Positions 43,326 through 52,565 of a stretch of DNA of 64,000 nucleotides are shown here, in pieces (within the stretch, counting starts at the first letter, position 1; every line of letters starts with the position of its first letter). This stretch comes from an uncultured Pelagibacteraceae bacterium (GTDB lineage: Bacteria; Pseudomonadota; Alphaproteobacteria; Pelagibacterales; Pelagibacteraceae). The stretch spans positions 1 through 64,000 of the forward strand of contig CACBXQ010000001.1 in the NCBI GenBank assembly GCA_902543245.1, read 5' to 3'. Position numbers and translations under genes: made by a program. Below the pieces are notes generated by a model. That model saw only the letters and a list, made by a program, of their open reading frames with translations. It was not told the origin of the DNA and searched no databases.

Positions 43326-44482
43326 TCAAATGTTTTACCCTCAATGCTAAATTCGTACAACTTTTTTATATCTTGTAAGGATAATTTTTTTGGATTACCA
43401 GAAGTTGACGGGTCTTTCAAAGCCATTTTAGAAAGTTCATCTAAATCAATTTTATCAACGTCTATAACATCAGATAATTTATTTGGTATATTTAATGTTT
43501 TTCTTAATTCAATCACCCAGTTTAAAAAACTATTAAAATTTTTATCTATATTTAGATAATCACATGCTCTTTCGATTTTATCTTTAATTTCGTCTTTATT
43601 AAAAGTAAGGACATAAGGCATAAATATTGCATTTGATAATCCATGGTGAAGATTAAACTTCGCATTTACTGGATGGCTTAAGGAATGTATTGCGCCCAAT
43701 CCTTTTTGAAAAGCAGTTGATCCCATTGAAGCTGCTGCTAACATATCTGTTCTTGCCTGCAAATCTTTTCCATCCTTAAAAGCTTTAATTAAAGATTTTT
43801 TTATTAAACTCATTCCCTCTAAAGCGATACCATCAGCCATAGGATGATAGCCACGAGCACAGTACGCTTCTAAATTATGAGCAAAAGCATCCATTCCTGT
43901 TGCTGCAGTTAATCTTGGTGAAAGATCAACTGTCAAAACTGGGTCTAGTATTACTATTGATGGTAAAAATTTTGGGTGAAAAATTATTTTTTTTTCTAAT
44001 GTTTTTTCATTTATGATTGCTGATGCTCGGCCTGTTTCTGAACCAGTACCTGCAGTAGTTGGAACGGCAATAATTGGCGCAATGTTACTATCGTCGGCTC
44101 TTTTCCAATAATCCCCAATATCTTCAAAATCCCAAATAGGTCTTGATTGGTTAGACATAAATGCAATTGCTTTTCCAACGTCTAGCCCACTACCACCACC
44201 AAACGCTATTACTCCATCACATTTAAATTTGTTAAATTCGATAACACCCTCTTCAACATTCTTACCTACCGGATTTCCAGAAAAATTTGAAAAAGTATTT
44301 ATTTCCTTAAATTTATTCTCTATTTCAGAAATAATTTTTTTCACCATTGGAAGATTAAACAGATCTTTATCAGTTACAAATAACGGTTTTAAAATATTTA
44401 GAATTTCACAAGCATGAGCTAAATCTTTAACTCTATTTTCACCCAGCCACACGGAAGTTGGGTAATTCCAGTTTATTTTCAT
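43322..44482 (-). CDS. Iron-containing alcohol dehydrogenase
   Basis: 386 residues. VIAFGGGSGLDVGKAIAFM (about 90) is the GGGS NAD-binding loop, and AVPTTAGTGSETGRASAII (about 139) the second. Metal ligands are the Asp and His in TGMDAFAHNLEAYCARGYHP (about 196) and the two His in GAIHSLSHPVNAKFNLHHGL (about 264). The length fits type III alcohol dehydrogenases. Substrate is unknown; simple alcohols, aldehydes such as formaldehyde, or lactaldehyde are all possible. It leads the operon ADH, amidotransferase, gshA, gshB. It is divergent from tmm with a 76-base gap. Confidence 0.93.
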   Translation of the reverse strand: MKINWNYPTSVWLGENRVKDLAHACEILNILKPLFVTDKDLFNLPMVKKIISEIENKFKEINTFSNFSGNPVGKNVEEGVIEFNKFKCDGVIAFGGGSGLDVGKAIAFMSNQSRPIWDFEDIGDYWKRADDSNIAPIIAVPTTAGTGSETGRASAIINEKTLEKKIIFHPKFLPSIVILDPVLTVDLSPRLTAATGMDAFAHNLEAYCARGYHPMADGIALEGMSLIKKSLIKAFKDGKDLQARTDMLAAASMGSTAFQKGLGAIHSLSHPVNAKFNLHHGLSNAIFMPYVLTFNKDEIKDKIERACDYLNIDKNFNSFLNWVIELRKTLNIPNKLSDVIDVDKIDLDELSKMALKDPSTSGNPKKLSLQDIKKLYEFSIEGKTFE

Positions 44483-44558
44483 AATAAAATATTATTTCAA
44501 TTTTGAGCTTTTTGTTAGTAAAATACATTTATAAAATAAATATAGTGGAGAAATTTTA

Positions 44559-45890
44559 ATGACAAGAGTAGCAATTATTGGCGCGGGTCCTTGTGGCCTA
44601 TCAATGTTAAGAGCGTTTGAACACGCAGAAAATAAAGGTGAAAAGATACCCGAAGTAGTATGTTTCGAAAAGCAGGAAGATTGGGGAGGATTATGGAATT
44701 ATAGTTGGAGAACAGGTTCTGATCAATATGGTGATCCAATTCCTAACAGTATGTATAGATATCTTTGGTCTAATGGACCTAAAGAATGCCTTGAATTTGC
44801 AGACTATTCGTTTGATGAACATTTTGGCAATCCAATACCCTCTTTCCCTCCAAGAGAAGTGCTTTATAACTATATTATTGGTAGAGTGAGCAAAGGTAAC
44901 TTAAAAAAAAAAATTAAATTTAATACCCGTGTAATTAATACTATTAATAATAATGGTAAATTTGAAGTTACTTACCAAGACAAAGCAAATGATAAAATTT
45001 TAAAAGAAGAATTTGATTATGTAGTTGTGTCAACTGGTCATTTTTCTGTTCCTTTCATTCCAGAATATGAGGGAATGAAATCTTTTCCTGGAAGAATTAT
45101 GCATTCACATGACTTTAGAGATGCAGAAGAATTTAGAGATAAAAATGTTATTGTTTTAGGTAGCAGTTATTCAGCCGAAGACATTGCACTACAATGTAAC
45201 AAATATGGAGCTAAAAGTGTTACAATAGGATACAGGCATAATCCTATGGGATTTAAATGGCCTGATGGAATGAGAGAAGTTTTCTATCTTGATAAACTAG
45301 AAGGTAAAAAAGCAATTTTTAAAGATGGAACTAAGCAAGATGCAGATGTCATAATTTTATGCACAGGCTATCTTCATCACTTTCCCTTTTTAGAGGAAAA
45401 TCTAAAACTAAAAACTGGAAATAGACTATATCCACCTAAACTATACAAAGGTGTTGTCTGGCAAGATAACCATAAACTTTTATATCTAGGGATGCAGGAT
45501 CAATTTCATACCTTCAATATGTTTGATTGCCAAGCTTGGTATGCAAGAGATGTGATCATGAATAAGATAAAATTGCCAAACGCGGATAAAATAAATGATG
45601 ATATTAATAAATGGGTTTCTATGGAGGAGAAGCTTGAAAATCCAGATCAAATGATAGACTTTCAAACTGAGTATACAAAGGAATTACATGAAATGTCTGA
45701 TTATCCAAAAATTGATTTTGAATTAATAAGAAAGAATTTTAAAGAGTGGGAACATCATAAAGTTGAAAACATTCTAACTTATAGAAATAAATCTTTTTCT
45801 TCCCCAGTAACTGGATCAGTTGCGCCTACGCATCACACTCCATGGGAAAAAGCAATGGATGACACATTAAAAACTTTTCTAAATAAATAA
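44559..45890 (+). CDS. tmm: Trimethylamine monooxygenase (flavin monooxygenase)
   Basis: 443 residues. IIGAGPCGLSMLRAF (6-20) binds FAD. PGRIMHSHDFRD (about 179) is the FMO-identifying motif (FxGxxxHxxxF pattern), and VLGSSYSAEDIALQC (about 200) binds NADPH. The N-terminal WGGLWNYSWRTGSDQYGDPI (about 43) followed by PNSMYRYLWSNGPKE, and the length, match the bacterial Tmm lineage that oxidises TMA (and DMS-like sulfides) to TMAO. A GGAG sequence lies 11 bases before the ATG. The TMAO importer and demethylase genes are within 10 kb, which supports the function. The product feeds TMAO to Tdm. Confidence 0.92.
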   Translation: MTRVAIIGAGPCGLSMLRAFEHAENKGEKIPEVVCFEKQEDWGGLWNYSWRTGSDQYGDPIPNSMYRYLWSNGPKECLEFADYSFDEHFGNPIPSFPPREVLYNYIIGRVSKGNLKKKIKFNTRVINTINNNGKFEVTYQDKANDKILKEEFDYVVVSTGHFSVPFIPEYEGMKSFPGRIMHSHDFRDAEEFRDKNVIVLGSSYSAEDIALQCNKYGAKSVTIGYRHNPMGFKWPDGMREVFYLDKLEGKKAIFKDGTKQDADVIILCTGYLHHFPFLEENLKLKTGNRLYPPKLYKGVVWQDNHKLLYLGMQDQFHTFNMFDCQAWYARDVIMNKIKLPNADKINDDINKWVSMEEKLENPDQMIDFQTEYTKELHEMSDYPKIDFELIRKNFKEWEHHKVENILTYRNKSFSSPVTGSVAPTHHTPWEKAMDDTLKTFLNK

Positions 45891-45903
45891 AAATTAAATA
45901 TTT

Positions 45904-46863
45904 TTACCATCTAATATTTAATTTTTTATTTTTTGTTATAGATTTCAATAAATCAATCATTAATGGAATTTTTTTTAAATTTATTTTTTTGAATACAAAA
46001 GGTGCAATCTCGGATGCTAATTCAGCTCCCTCTATTGTATCATTTGGCATAAATTTTTTTTTTGCATATTTAAAAGTAAAACCTTTGCCTAGATATTTTC
46101 CCATTTTGCTATTTCTTCCTCCCATTGCACTAACATAAAGATCTCCTATACCTGCCAAACCATATATGGTTTCTTCTTTCCCTTTTAAGTACTTTATTAA
46201 ATATATCATTTCAGAAATTGATTTTCTAAATATCGATGAAGAAGTATTAAGCCCTTCGCCGGAACCAATTATCATAGAATAAATATTTTTGATTGCAGAA
46301 CTGATTTCAACACCTCTAATATCTTTTGAGAACTCAACTTGATAATAACTAGTCGATATTAACTTTCCTATTGATTGTGCAACTTTTATATTTTTATTTG
46401 CAATAACTGTGCTTGATTTTATCTTTCTTGCAAGTTCATTTGCTAAACAAGGACCTTTTAGAGAAGATACTGTAAATTTATTGCCTATGCTTAACTGTTC
46501 AGACATAGTAATGATTTTTTTAGAATTTTTATCGTATTTTAAACCTTTTGTTAAAACTAATACGGGACATTTATTTTTAGCATTATTAAGATTTTTTTTA
46601 ACTAAGTCTATACCTAGTGAGCTTACAGCAACAACAATTAAATCCCATTTATAATTTAAAATTTCTTTAGAAAATTTTTTAATAGTTAATTTTTTCGGTA
46701 AATTAATTTTTAAAACTGGATGAAATTTTTTTTTAAATGATAATTTTCTAATCAATTTTAAATCATAAGGCTCAGATAGAGTAACTTTATGATTGTTATC
46801 TAGACATGGAAATGTAAATGCTGCACCCATAGCACCAGCTCCAATAATTAAAATTTTTTTCAT
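45904..46863 (-). CDS. gpsA: Glycerol-3-phosphate dehydrogenase, NAD(P)+ type
   Basis: 319 residues. ILIIGAGAMGAAFTFPCLDN (4-23) is the Rossmann NAD(P) site; VLVLTKGLKYDKNSKKIITM (about 102) and VSSLKGPCLANELARKI (about 133) the next blocks. GVEISSAIKNIYSMIIGSGE (about 186-205) contains the catalytic Lys and LAGIGDLYVSAMGGRNSKMG (about 237) the substrate loop. It interconverts dihydroxyacetone phosphate and glycerol-3-phosphate. It lies 8 bases after glpK on the same strand, and the two probably share a transcript with the TMAO importer genes upstream. Confidence 0.92.
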   Translation of the reverse strand: MKKILIIGAGAMGAAFTFPCLDNNHKVTLSEPYDLKLIRKLSFKKKFHPVLKINLPKKLTIKKFSKEILNYKWDLIVVAVSSLGIDLVKKNLNNAKNKCPVLVLTKGLKYDKNSKKIITMSEQLSIGNKFTVSSLKGPCLANELARKIKSSTVIANKNIKVAQSIGKLISTSYYQVEFSKDIRGVEISSAIKNIYSMIIGSGEGLNTSSSIFRKSISEMIYLIKYLKGKEETIYGLAGIGDLYVSAMGGRNSKMGKYLGKGFTFKYAKKKFMPNDTIEGAELASEIAPFVFKKINLKKIPLMIDLLKSITKNKKLNIRW

Positions 46864-46871
46864 GACCTAAA

Positions 46872-48350
46872 TTATGCTAAAGTTTTTCTAATTGCTAGTT
46901 TCCATCCTTTTAATAGCTTGTTTCTTGTTGATTTTTTTAATTTTGGTGAAAAAAATCTATCTTTTTTCCAAACACTCTTTATTTCATCTAATGATTTAAA
47001 TTCTCCACATCCATAACCCGCAAAGAGTGCAACTCCTAAGGCTGTTGTTTCTAAAACTTTTGGTCTTAATACATTTATATTTATTATGTCTGATAAGAAC
47101 TGTGAAAACCAATTATTTTTAACCATTCCTCCATCTATCTTAACAATTCTAGGTTTTAATCCGTCATTTTTCATTGAATTAAAAAGATCGTTAGTTTGAT
47201 AAGCAACAGACTCGATTATGGCTCTTACAAAATTTTTCCAATCAGTATTTCTTGTTAAGCCAGTTATCAATCCTCTTGCATTAGGTCTCCAATAAGGCGC
47301 TCCAATACCACTGAATGCTGGAACTATATAGACGCCATCATTATTTTTTAATGATTGAGAGATTTTTTCAGTTTCATGTGCATTATTTATCAATCTTACT
47401 TTGTCTCTTAACCATTGTACTCCAGCGCCTGCTATAAATATGGAACCTTCCAAAGCATAAATATTTTTTTCATTTAATCTATAACAAATTGTAGTAAGCA
47501 AATTATTTTTTGAATAGATTTTTTTTGTCCCAGTATTCATAATCATAAACGCCCCAGTTCCATAAGTTGTTTTAATTGACCCTTTTTCAAAGCACGCTTG
47601 TCCAACTGCAGCTGCTTGTTGATCACCTAAAACTGCAGATATAGGTATTTCTTTCCCAACTATTTTTTTATCTGTATAACCAAAATTATCGACAGAGTTT
47701 TTAACTTCTGGAAGAATATTCCTTGGGATATTTAGTTTTTTTAGAATTTCTAGATCCCATTTATTACTATTAATATTAAAAAGCATTGTTCTGCTTGCAT
47801 TCGTAGCCTCAGTTAAATATTTTTTACCCCTTGTAAGTTTCCATATTAAAAAAGTATCAACTGTCCCAAAAAGCAAATTATTAGATTTTAATAATTTTTG
47901 TGCATTTTTTACATTTTCTAAAATCCATTTTATTTTTGTGGCTGAAAAATATGGATCAATAAACAATCCTGTTTTTTTTCTAAATTTTTTTTCATAATTC
48001 TTTTTTTTTAATTTTTCACAGTATTTCTCTGTTCTTCTATCTTGCCAAACAATTGCATTGTAAATTACTTTACCGGTTTTTTTATTCCAGAGTATCGTTG
48101 TTTCTCTTTGATTAGTTATGCCTAAACTTATTATTTTTCCATTAAGTGTTGATGCTTTTTTAATGACTTTCTTCAATGCTTTTAGTGTTGTTAACCAAAT
48201 TTCATTTGGATTATGCTCAACCCAACCATTTTGAGGGAAATATTGTTTAAATTCAAACTGGGATATAAACTTTATATTTCCTCTAACATCAAATAATATA
48301 ACTCTAGAAGATGTAGTGCCCTGATCTATAGCAACAAGAAATTTTTTCAC
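46872..48350 (-). CDS. glpK: Glycerol kinase
   Basis: 492 residues. VAIDQGTTSSRVILFDVRGN (6-25) is the N-terminal FGGY phosphate loop. GWVEHNPNEIWLTTLKALKK (about 43) and ITNQRETTILWNKKTGKVIY (about 79) match GlpK, and AVLGDQQAAAVGQACFEKGS (about 240) followed by IKTTYGTGAFMIMNTG is the second phosphate region. VKIDGGMVKNNWFSQFLSDI (about 405) is the FGGY signature. The product is glycerol-3-phosphate, which GpsA then uses. It starts 5 bases after the tmoV stop. Glycerol uptake genes are not visible here. Confidence 0.95.
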   Translation of the reverse strand: MKKFLVAIDQGTTSSRVILFDVRGNIKFISQFEFKQYFPQNGWVEHNPNEIWLTTLKALKKVIKKASTLNGKIISLGITNQRETTILWNKKTGKVIYNAIVWQDRRTEKYCEKLKKKNYEKKFRKKTGLFIDPYFSATKIKWILENVKNAQKLLKSNNLLFGTVDTFLIWKLTRGKKYLTEATNASRTMLFNINSNKWDLEILKKLNIPRNILPEVKNSVDNFGYTDKKIVGKEIPISAVLGDQQAAAVGQACFEKGSIKTTYGTGAFMIMNTGTKKIYSKNNLLTTICYRLNEKNIYALEGSIFIAGAGVQWLRDKVRLINNAHETEKISQSLKNNDGVYIVPAFSGIGAPYWRPNARGLITGLTRNTDWKNFVRAIIESVAYQTNDLFNSMKNDGLKPRIVKIDGGMVKNNWFSQFLSDIININVLRPKVLETTALGVALFAGYGCGEFKSLDEIKSVWKKDRFFSPKLKKSTRNKLLKGWKLAIRKTLA

Positions 48351-48355
48351 AAATT

Positions 48356-50509
48356 TTAATCTATACCAAGATGTTTCTTTCTTTGATCAACCCATGTACG
48401 GATTAAATTATCAAATATCAAACCAATGAATGCTACACATATTCCTAATGTTAAACCTATGCCTGCACCTTTTTTATCCGACAAAGCCTTTAAAATGTAT
48501 TGTCCTAAATCCTCTGTGCCAATGAAAGCTCCAATAATCACCATAAATAACGCAAAAACTATTGTTTGGTTTAAACCAAGCATCATATGTGGAAATGCTA
48601 AAGGAAATTCAATTTTAAATAATCTTTGAAATTTTGTTACACCTGACATGGTTGCAGCATCATGTAAGCTTGGTGGGACACTTCTCAGTCCTTCAATAGT
48701 ATATCTAGTTGCTGGAATTGTTGCATAAACAATAACTGCTATAAGAACTGAAGTGTCTGTAATTCCAAATAGCATCATTACTGGTATTAAATATACGAAA
48801 GAAGGAAATGTTTGAAATATATCACATATACCTAGCATAAAATTTGTTGAGTGTTTATTTTGAAAACACAAAGTTCCAACTGTAAATCCAATTATACAAG
48901 ATACAATAACCCCAAAGGTTGCCATATATGTTGTAACTAGAGCTCTATCCCACCAAGGGCTAAATGCAATAAATAATGTTAACCCTCCAACAACTAAAGC
49001 TGATCTAACTCCACCTATTATATAACCCGCCCCGACAACTAAGACTAATGTAGCAACTGCCGGCATCCTCAAATATAAAGCTCTCATTGGTTGAAGAACA
49101 TCTTGAATTAACCATGTATTAAATGCTTTTATATAAACAAAGAAAGTATCGAAAATCCAATCAACTCCTTTGTTCCAAAAATCAGCTGTTGAGATACCCT
49201 TGTTATGAGGAACTTCAAAGAAATAATTATAACCACCTTTAAAATATATAGATCCAAAGTATGCTAGCATGATCCCTATAATTACAGTTACACCAAACAA
49301 TAAGGCATTTTTATTTTTTTGAAAAAAAGTTAAGTTACCAAAATAATCAACTTGTTTATTCGCCCAAGCTAACGACATTTTATCTAACAAAATTGCAATT
49401 AAACTTATGCAAAGACCTGCTTCTAAAGCCAATCCAATATTTAACTGATTTAAAGCTAATAATAGATTAAACCCTAAACCTTTTGCACCAATAAAAGCTG
49501 ATATAACTGCCATAGAAAAACACACCATTATTACTTGGTTGACTCCAATTAAAATATCTCGTCTTGCAGTTGGAATTAATACTTTAAACATTAATTGCCA
49601 GTTATTACATCCGCTCATTCTTCCAGCTTCAATAACTTCAGAGGGTACTGCTCTCAATCCCAATAAAGTTAACAATATCATTGGTGGTACAGCAACAATC
49701 ATAGTTATAATTACGGCTGCATGATCTCCAACTCCAAAAAGAACTAGTGCAGGAACCAATACCGCATATTGAGGCATTGTCTGCATTACTAATAGAATTG
49801 GGTATAAAGCTTTCTCAACACGTTTACTTTTAAAGGCTGCTATTCCTAAGCTTAAACCAAAAATAAATGATAAAGGTGCTGCCACTAAAATAAAAGAAAG
49901 TGTTTGCATTGATGGTTTCCATTGACCAAATATAGAAATATAAAACATAGCTAGACCAGCAAACAAAGCCAAACCTTTTCCACTTAATTTATATGCAAGT
50001 ATTGCTGATCCCACGGCTACAATAGTCCAAGGTAAACCAGGTAACTCAGCCCAGGGATTAGCGTCTATCCAATCCCAACTCGTAAAAGCTACAATAGTTT
50101 CTAATCCTCCTAATAAGATTTCTCTAATAAGCTCTATAAGAAAGGTCATGAAAGCAGTTAAATTTCTTGTAACTTGTAAAACTAGGGGTCTAGTTTTGAA
50201 CTCTTGAGTATCTTCGTTCCAAAACTCCATTGGCATCCAATCATTCATAAGGAAAAACAATGAATCATTTATCCAAATAGGTAGCCATCCTAATAATGGA
50301 GGAAGTCTCCAAAAAACATCGAAGGCATAATATCTCCACTCTTTTCCAAGGAAAATGAACGCACTTTGATTTGGATCTTTAACAAATTCAGCTTGACCCC
50401 TTATGAATTTGTAAGTTTCAGGAACTTCAATTGCAAAACATAGAGCAAAAAAAACAATTAATAAAAATAACCACTGAAATAATTTTGGATATTTTTTTAA
50501 AAATTCCAT
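48356..50509 (-). CDS. tmoV: TMAO/quaternary-amine ABC transporter permease, two permease domains fused
   Basis: 717 residues, about twice the length of a normal ProW-type permease. Two binding-protein-dependent permease domains are visible: the first with EAGRMSGCNNWQLMFKVLIP (about 295), and the second with DAATMSGVTKFQRLFKIEFP (about 615). Each carries the EAA-loop that contacts the ATPase. The N-terminal region adds further helices. This tandem arrangement gives a full permease pair in one chain. With the adjacent ATPase and binding protein it matches the TmoXWV TMAO importer described in Roseobacter and SAR11. Glycine betaine or choline may also be carried; sequence alone does not settle it. 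Confidence 0.88.
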   Translation of the reverse strand: MEFLKKYPKLFQWLFLLIVFFALCFAIEVPETYKFIRGQAEFVKDPNQSAFIFLGKEWRYYAFDVFWRLPPLLGWLPIWINDSLFFLMNDWMPMEFWNEDTQEFKTRPLVLQVTRNLTAFMTFLIELIREILLGGLETIVAFTSWDWIDANPWAELPGLPWTIVAVGSAILAYKLSGKGLALFAGLAMFYISIFGQWKPSMQTLSFILVAAPLSFIFGLSLGIAAFKSKRVEKALYPILLVMQTMPQYAVLVPALVLFGVGDHAAVIITMIVAVPPMILLTLLGLRAVPSEVIEAGRMSGCNNWQLMFKVLIPTARRDILIGVNQVIMVCFSMAVISAFIGAKGLGFNLLLALNQLNIGLALEAGLCISLIAILLDKMSLAWANKQVDYFGNLTFFQKNKNALLFGVTVIIGIMLAYFGSIYFKGGYNYFFEVPHNKGISTADFWNKGVDWIFDTFFVYIKAFNTWLIQDVLQPMRALYLRMPAVATLVLVVGAGYIIGGVRSALVVGGLTLFIAFSPWWDRALVTTYMATFGVIVSCIIGFTVGTLCFQNKHSTNFMLGICDIFQTFPSFVYLIPVMMLFGITDTSVLIAVIVYATIPATRYTIEGLRSVPPSLHDAATMSGVTKFQRLFKIEFPLAFPHMMLGLNQTIVFALFMVIIGAFIGTEDLGQYILKALSDKKGAGIGLTLGICVAFIGLIFDNLIRTWVDQRKKHLGID

Positions 50510-50511
50510 TT

Positions 50512-51540
50512 TTAAATATTTTCCTTTCCACCAAAAACTGTATTGATAATTTTTGCTGGATTAATAGAGCCTACAATTTTATTTTTACTATCTATTACAG
50601 ACACATTTTTTTGTTGTGTCAGAATTTTTTGGGCAACGTTTTCGATTATCTCGTCTTTTGATACCTTTAATTCACCTAAATTTTCAGTAATAGGGGCATC
50701 CATAACATCCTCAATTATCAAAACTTTTTCTCTTGGCACTTCCTCAGTAAACTTCCTTACATACTCTGTAGCTGGATTTAGAACTATATTTGCAGGAGTG
50801 TCTAATTGTTCAATTATTCCGTCTTTCATTATCGCAATGCGGTCAGCAAGTTTTAAGGCCTCATCAAAATCGTGAGTAATAAACATTATTGTTTTTTGTA
50901 ATTTTTCCTGAAGTCTTAAAAATTCATCTTGCATTTCTTTTCTAATTAATGGATCTAAAGCTGAAAAAGGTTCGTCCAAAAACCAAATATCAGGCTCTAC
51001 GGCTAATGATCTTGCAATACCTACCCGTTGTTGTTGCCCTCCTGAAAGTTCTCTAGGAAAATAATTTTCTCTTCCATCTAATCCAACTAGTTTTACCATA
51101 TCCATAGCTTTGCTAATGCTATCTTCAGTATTTATTCCTTTGACTTGTAATGGAAATGCAATATTTTCTACAACAGTTTTATGTGGCAATAAAGCAAAGC
51201 TTTGAAAAACCATTCCCATTTTATTTCTTCGTAGATCTATCAACTCTTTATTTTTTAATTGAAGCAAATCTTGACCTTCGATAAAAATTTTCCCTCCAGT
51301 TGCGTCTGTAAGTCTAGAAATACATCTTAATAAGGTTGATTTACCTGATCCAGATAACCCCATTACAACTAACATTTCACCTTTCGAGACTTCAAAAGAA
51401 GCATTGTTAACACCAACTATGCATCCATTTCGTTGAAAAGTTTTTGCATCTACTTTGCCGTTAGACTCTTCAAGCATTTTTTTGGCATTCACTCCAAAAA
51501 TTTTATAAACAGCTTCACATTTGATTACTGGTTCTGACAT
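50512..51540 (-). CDS. tmoW: TMAO/quaternary-amine ABC transporter ATPase
   Basis: 342 residues. VVMGLSGSGKSTLLRCIS (about 58) is Walker A, ELSGGQQQRVGIARSLA (about 163) the signature and DIWFLDEPFSALDPLIRKEM (about 186) Walker B; TFGVNAKK-type N-terminal EAVYKIFGVNAKKML agrees with ProV/OpuAA ATPases. The last ~80 residues form a partial CBS-like regulatory part (ENVAQKILTQQKNVSVIDSK, near 304), so some osmotic or ionic gating is possible. It lies 2 bases from tmoV. The binding-protein gene is 1.6 kb upstream on the same strand, with three other genes between. Confidence 0.92.
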   Translation of the reverse strand: MSEPVIKCEAVYKIFGVNAKKMLEESNGKVDAKTFQRNGCIVGVNNASFEVSKGEMLVVMGLSGSGKSTLLRCISRLTDATGGKIFIEGQDLLQLKNKELIDLRRNKMGMVFQSFALLPHKTVVENIAFPLQVKGINTEDSISKAMDMVKLVGLDGRENYFPRELSGGQQQRVGIARSLAVEPDIWFLDEPFSALDPLIRKEMQDEFLRLQEKLQKTIMFITHDFDEALKLADRIAIMKDGIIEQLDTPANIVLNPATEYVRKFTEEVPREKVLIIEDVMDAPITENLGELKVSKDEIIENVAQKILTQQKNVSVIDSKNKIVGSINPAKIINTVFGGKENI

Positions 51541-51602
51541 ATTAAATAATAAGGTTATACGAAATTAACTAAAAATAAAATCTATATAATTTGTTTTCCT
51601 CC

Positions 51603-52154
51603 CTAAAAATTTTTGATAAAATAAACTCTTGTATCAATTCCAGTACTTAAGAAACTTAAAGCTTCACCACGAACAGTGATTGTCTCATCTACACCAACAT
51701 TTTTCCCACTTACAACAAAACCTGCAAAACATTTATTTTTTTCTTTATCCCATTTAACAAATGTTTCACTTATTTTATTACCATTTATTGTATAAATTTC
51801 ATGAGCTCTATAATTTAAAAAATTTGCTCCCATTATAGCTCGTTGTGGAATAAGTTTAGTTGCGTTACAGACTGCTTCGTAAAGCTCGTCTGTTAATTTA
51901 AAATTGTCAGTTCCATCAAAAGAAACTAAAATTCCAGAAGGAAGACTTGATATCAATTTATTTAATTTTCTCTCTTGGGCTATTTTTTCCTCTTCAGCTT
52001 TCATTTTTGCAACTAATTCATCACCCTGACCAAACATCTTATTTAAAATGAAAAACGCTAAAAATATAATTATAATTATTGATATAAGACCTCCAAACTG
52101 TTTGATTGATTCAGGAAGTTCTTTAAGTTTACTTATATTATTTTGGTTAGACAT
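51603..52154 (-). CDS. Membrane-anchored protein of unknown function
   Basis: I choose ATG 52154 (183 residues, MSNQNNISKLKELPESIKQF), because it gives a TAATG junction with the MORN gene; the ATG at 52181 would lie inside it. A single membrane helix (GGLISIIIIIFLAFFILNKM, about 21-40) is followed by a coiled Lys/Glu segment (GDELVAKMKAEEEKIAQERK) and a mixed alpha/beta domain with SSLPSGILVSFDGTDNFKLT near 66. No family recognised. Placed between tmoX and tmoW in the same direction, it may be part of the same transcript. Confidence 0.7.
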   Translation of the reverse strand: MSNQNNISKLKELPESIKQFGGLISIIIIIFLAFFILNKMFGQGDELVAKMKAEEEKIAQERKLNKLISSLPSGILVSFDGTDNFKLTDELYEAVCNATKLIPQRAIMGANFLNYRAHEIYTINGNKISETFVKWDKEKNKCFAGFVVSGKNVGVDETITVRGEALSFLSTGIDTRVYFIKNF

Positions 52155-52531
52155 TATTCTTGTAACTTTCCGTTTTTCCAAATTCCAGTTTTCTGTGTTC
52201 CATCAGACCAAGTAAAGGTTCCCTTACCGTTCATAAAACCATTATCCCACTCTCCCTCGTAAGTGGATCCATCAGGAAAGCTTAAAATTCCAATCCCACT
52301 CCAAGTGCTATTCTTAAATTCGCCTTTGTAAATATATCCGTTAGGCCAAGTTTCGGTACCTTGGCCATGTTTTTTTGTACCAACCCATTCCCCCTCATAA
52401 GTTGTTTTGTCAGTATATACCCATTTACCAAAACCATTCTCGCAATTTCCTTCTTTACATCCTGTGCTTCTCGCTAAAGCAGAAGATGTAATTAATAAAC
52501 TTAGAATTATGGTTATTGTATATTTTTTCAT
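52154..52531 (-). CDS. Secreted MORN-repeat protein
   Basis: 125 residues. It starts with a signal peptide (YTITIILSLLITSSALA). Four consecutive MORN repeats follow, of the form GxGxxxxxDGxxYxGEWxxG: GFGKWVYTDKTTYEGEWVGT, then KHGQGTETWPNGYIYKGEFK, then SGIGILSFPDGSTYEGEW, then NGKGTFTWSDGTQKTGIWKN. An N-terminal CKEGNCENGFG may form a disulfide. MORN repeats act in membrane-lipid contact and scaffolding in many organisms; the role here is unknown. It shares one base (TAATG) with the next gene, which has a membrane anchor, so the pair may form a complex in the envelope. Confidence 0.85.
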   Translation of the reverse strand: MKKYTITIILSLLITSSALARSTGCKEGNCENGFGKWVYTDKTTYEGEWVGTKKHGQGTETWPNGYIYKGEFKNSTWSGIGILSFPDGSTYEGEWDNGFMNGKGTFTWSDGTQKTGIWKNGKLQE

Positions 52532-52565
52532 TGCAATATTTTACATTAATTTATTTAAAAAAAAA

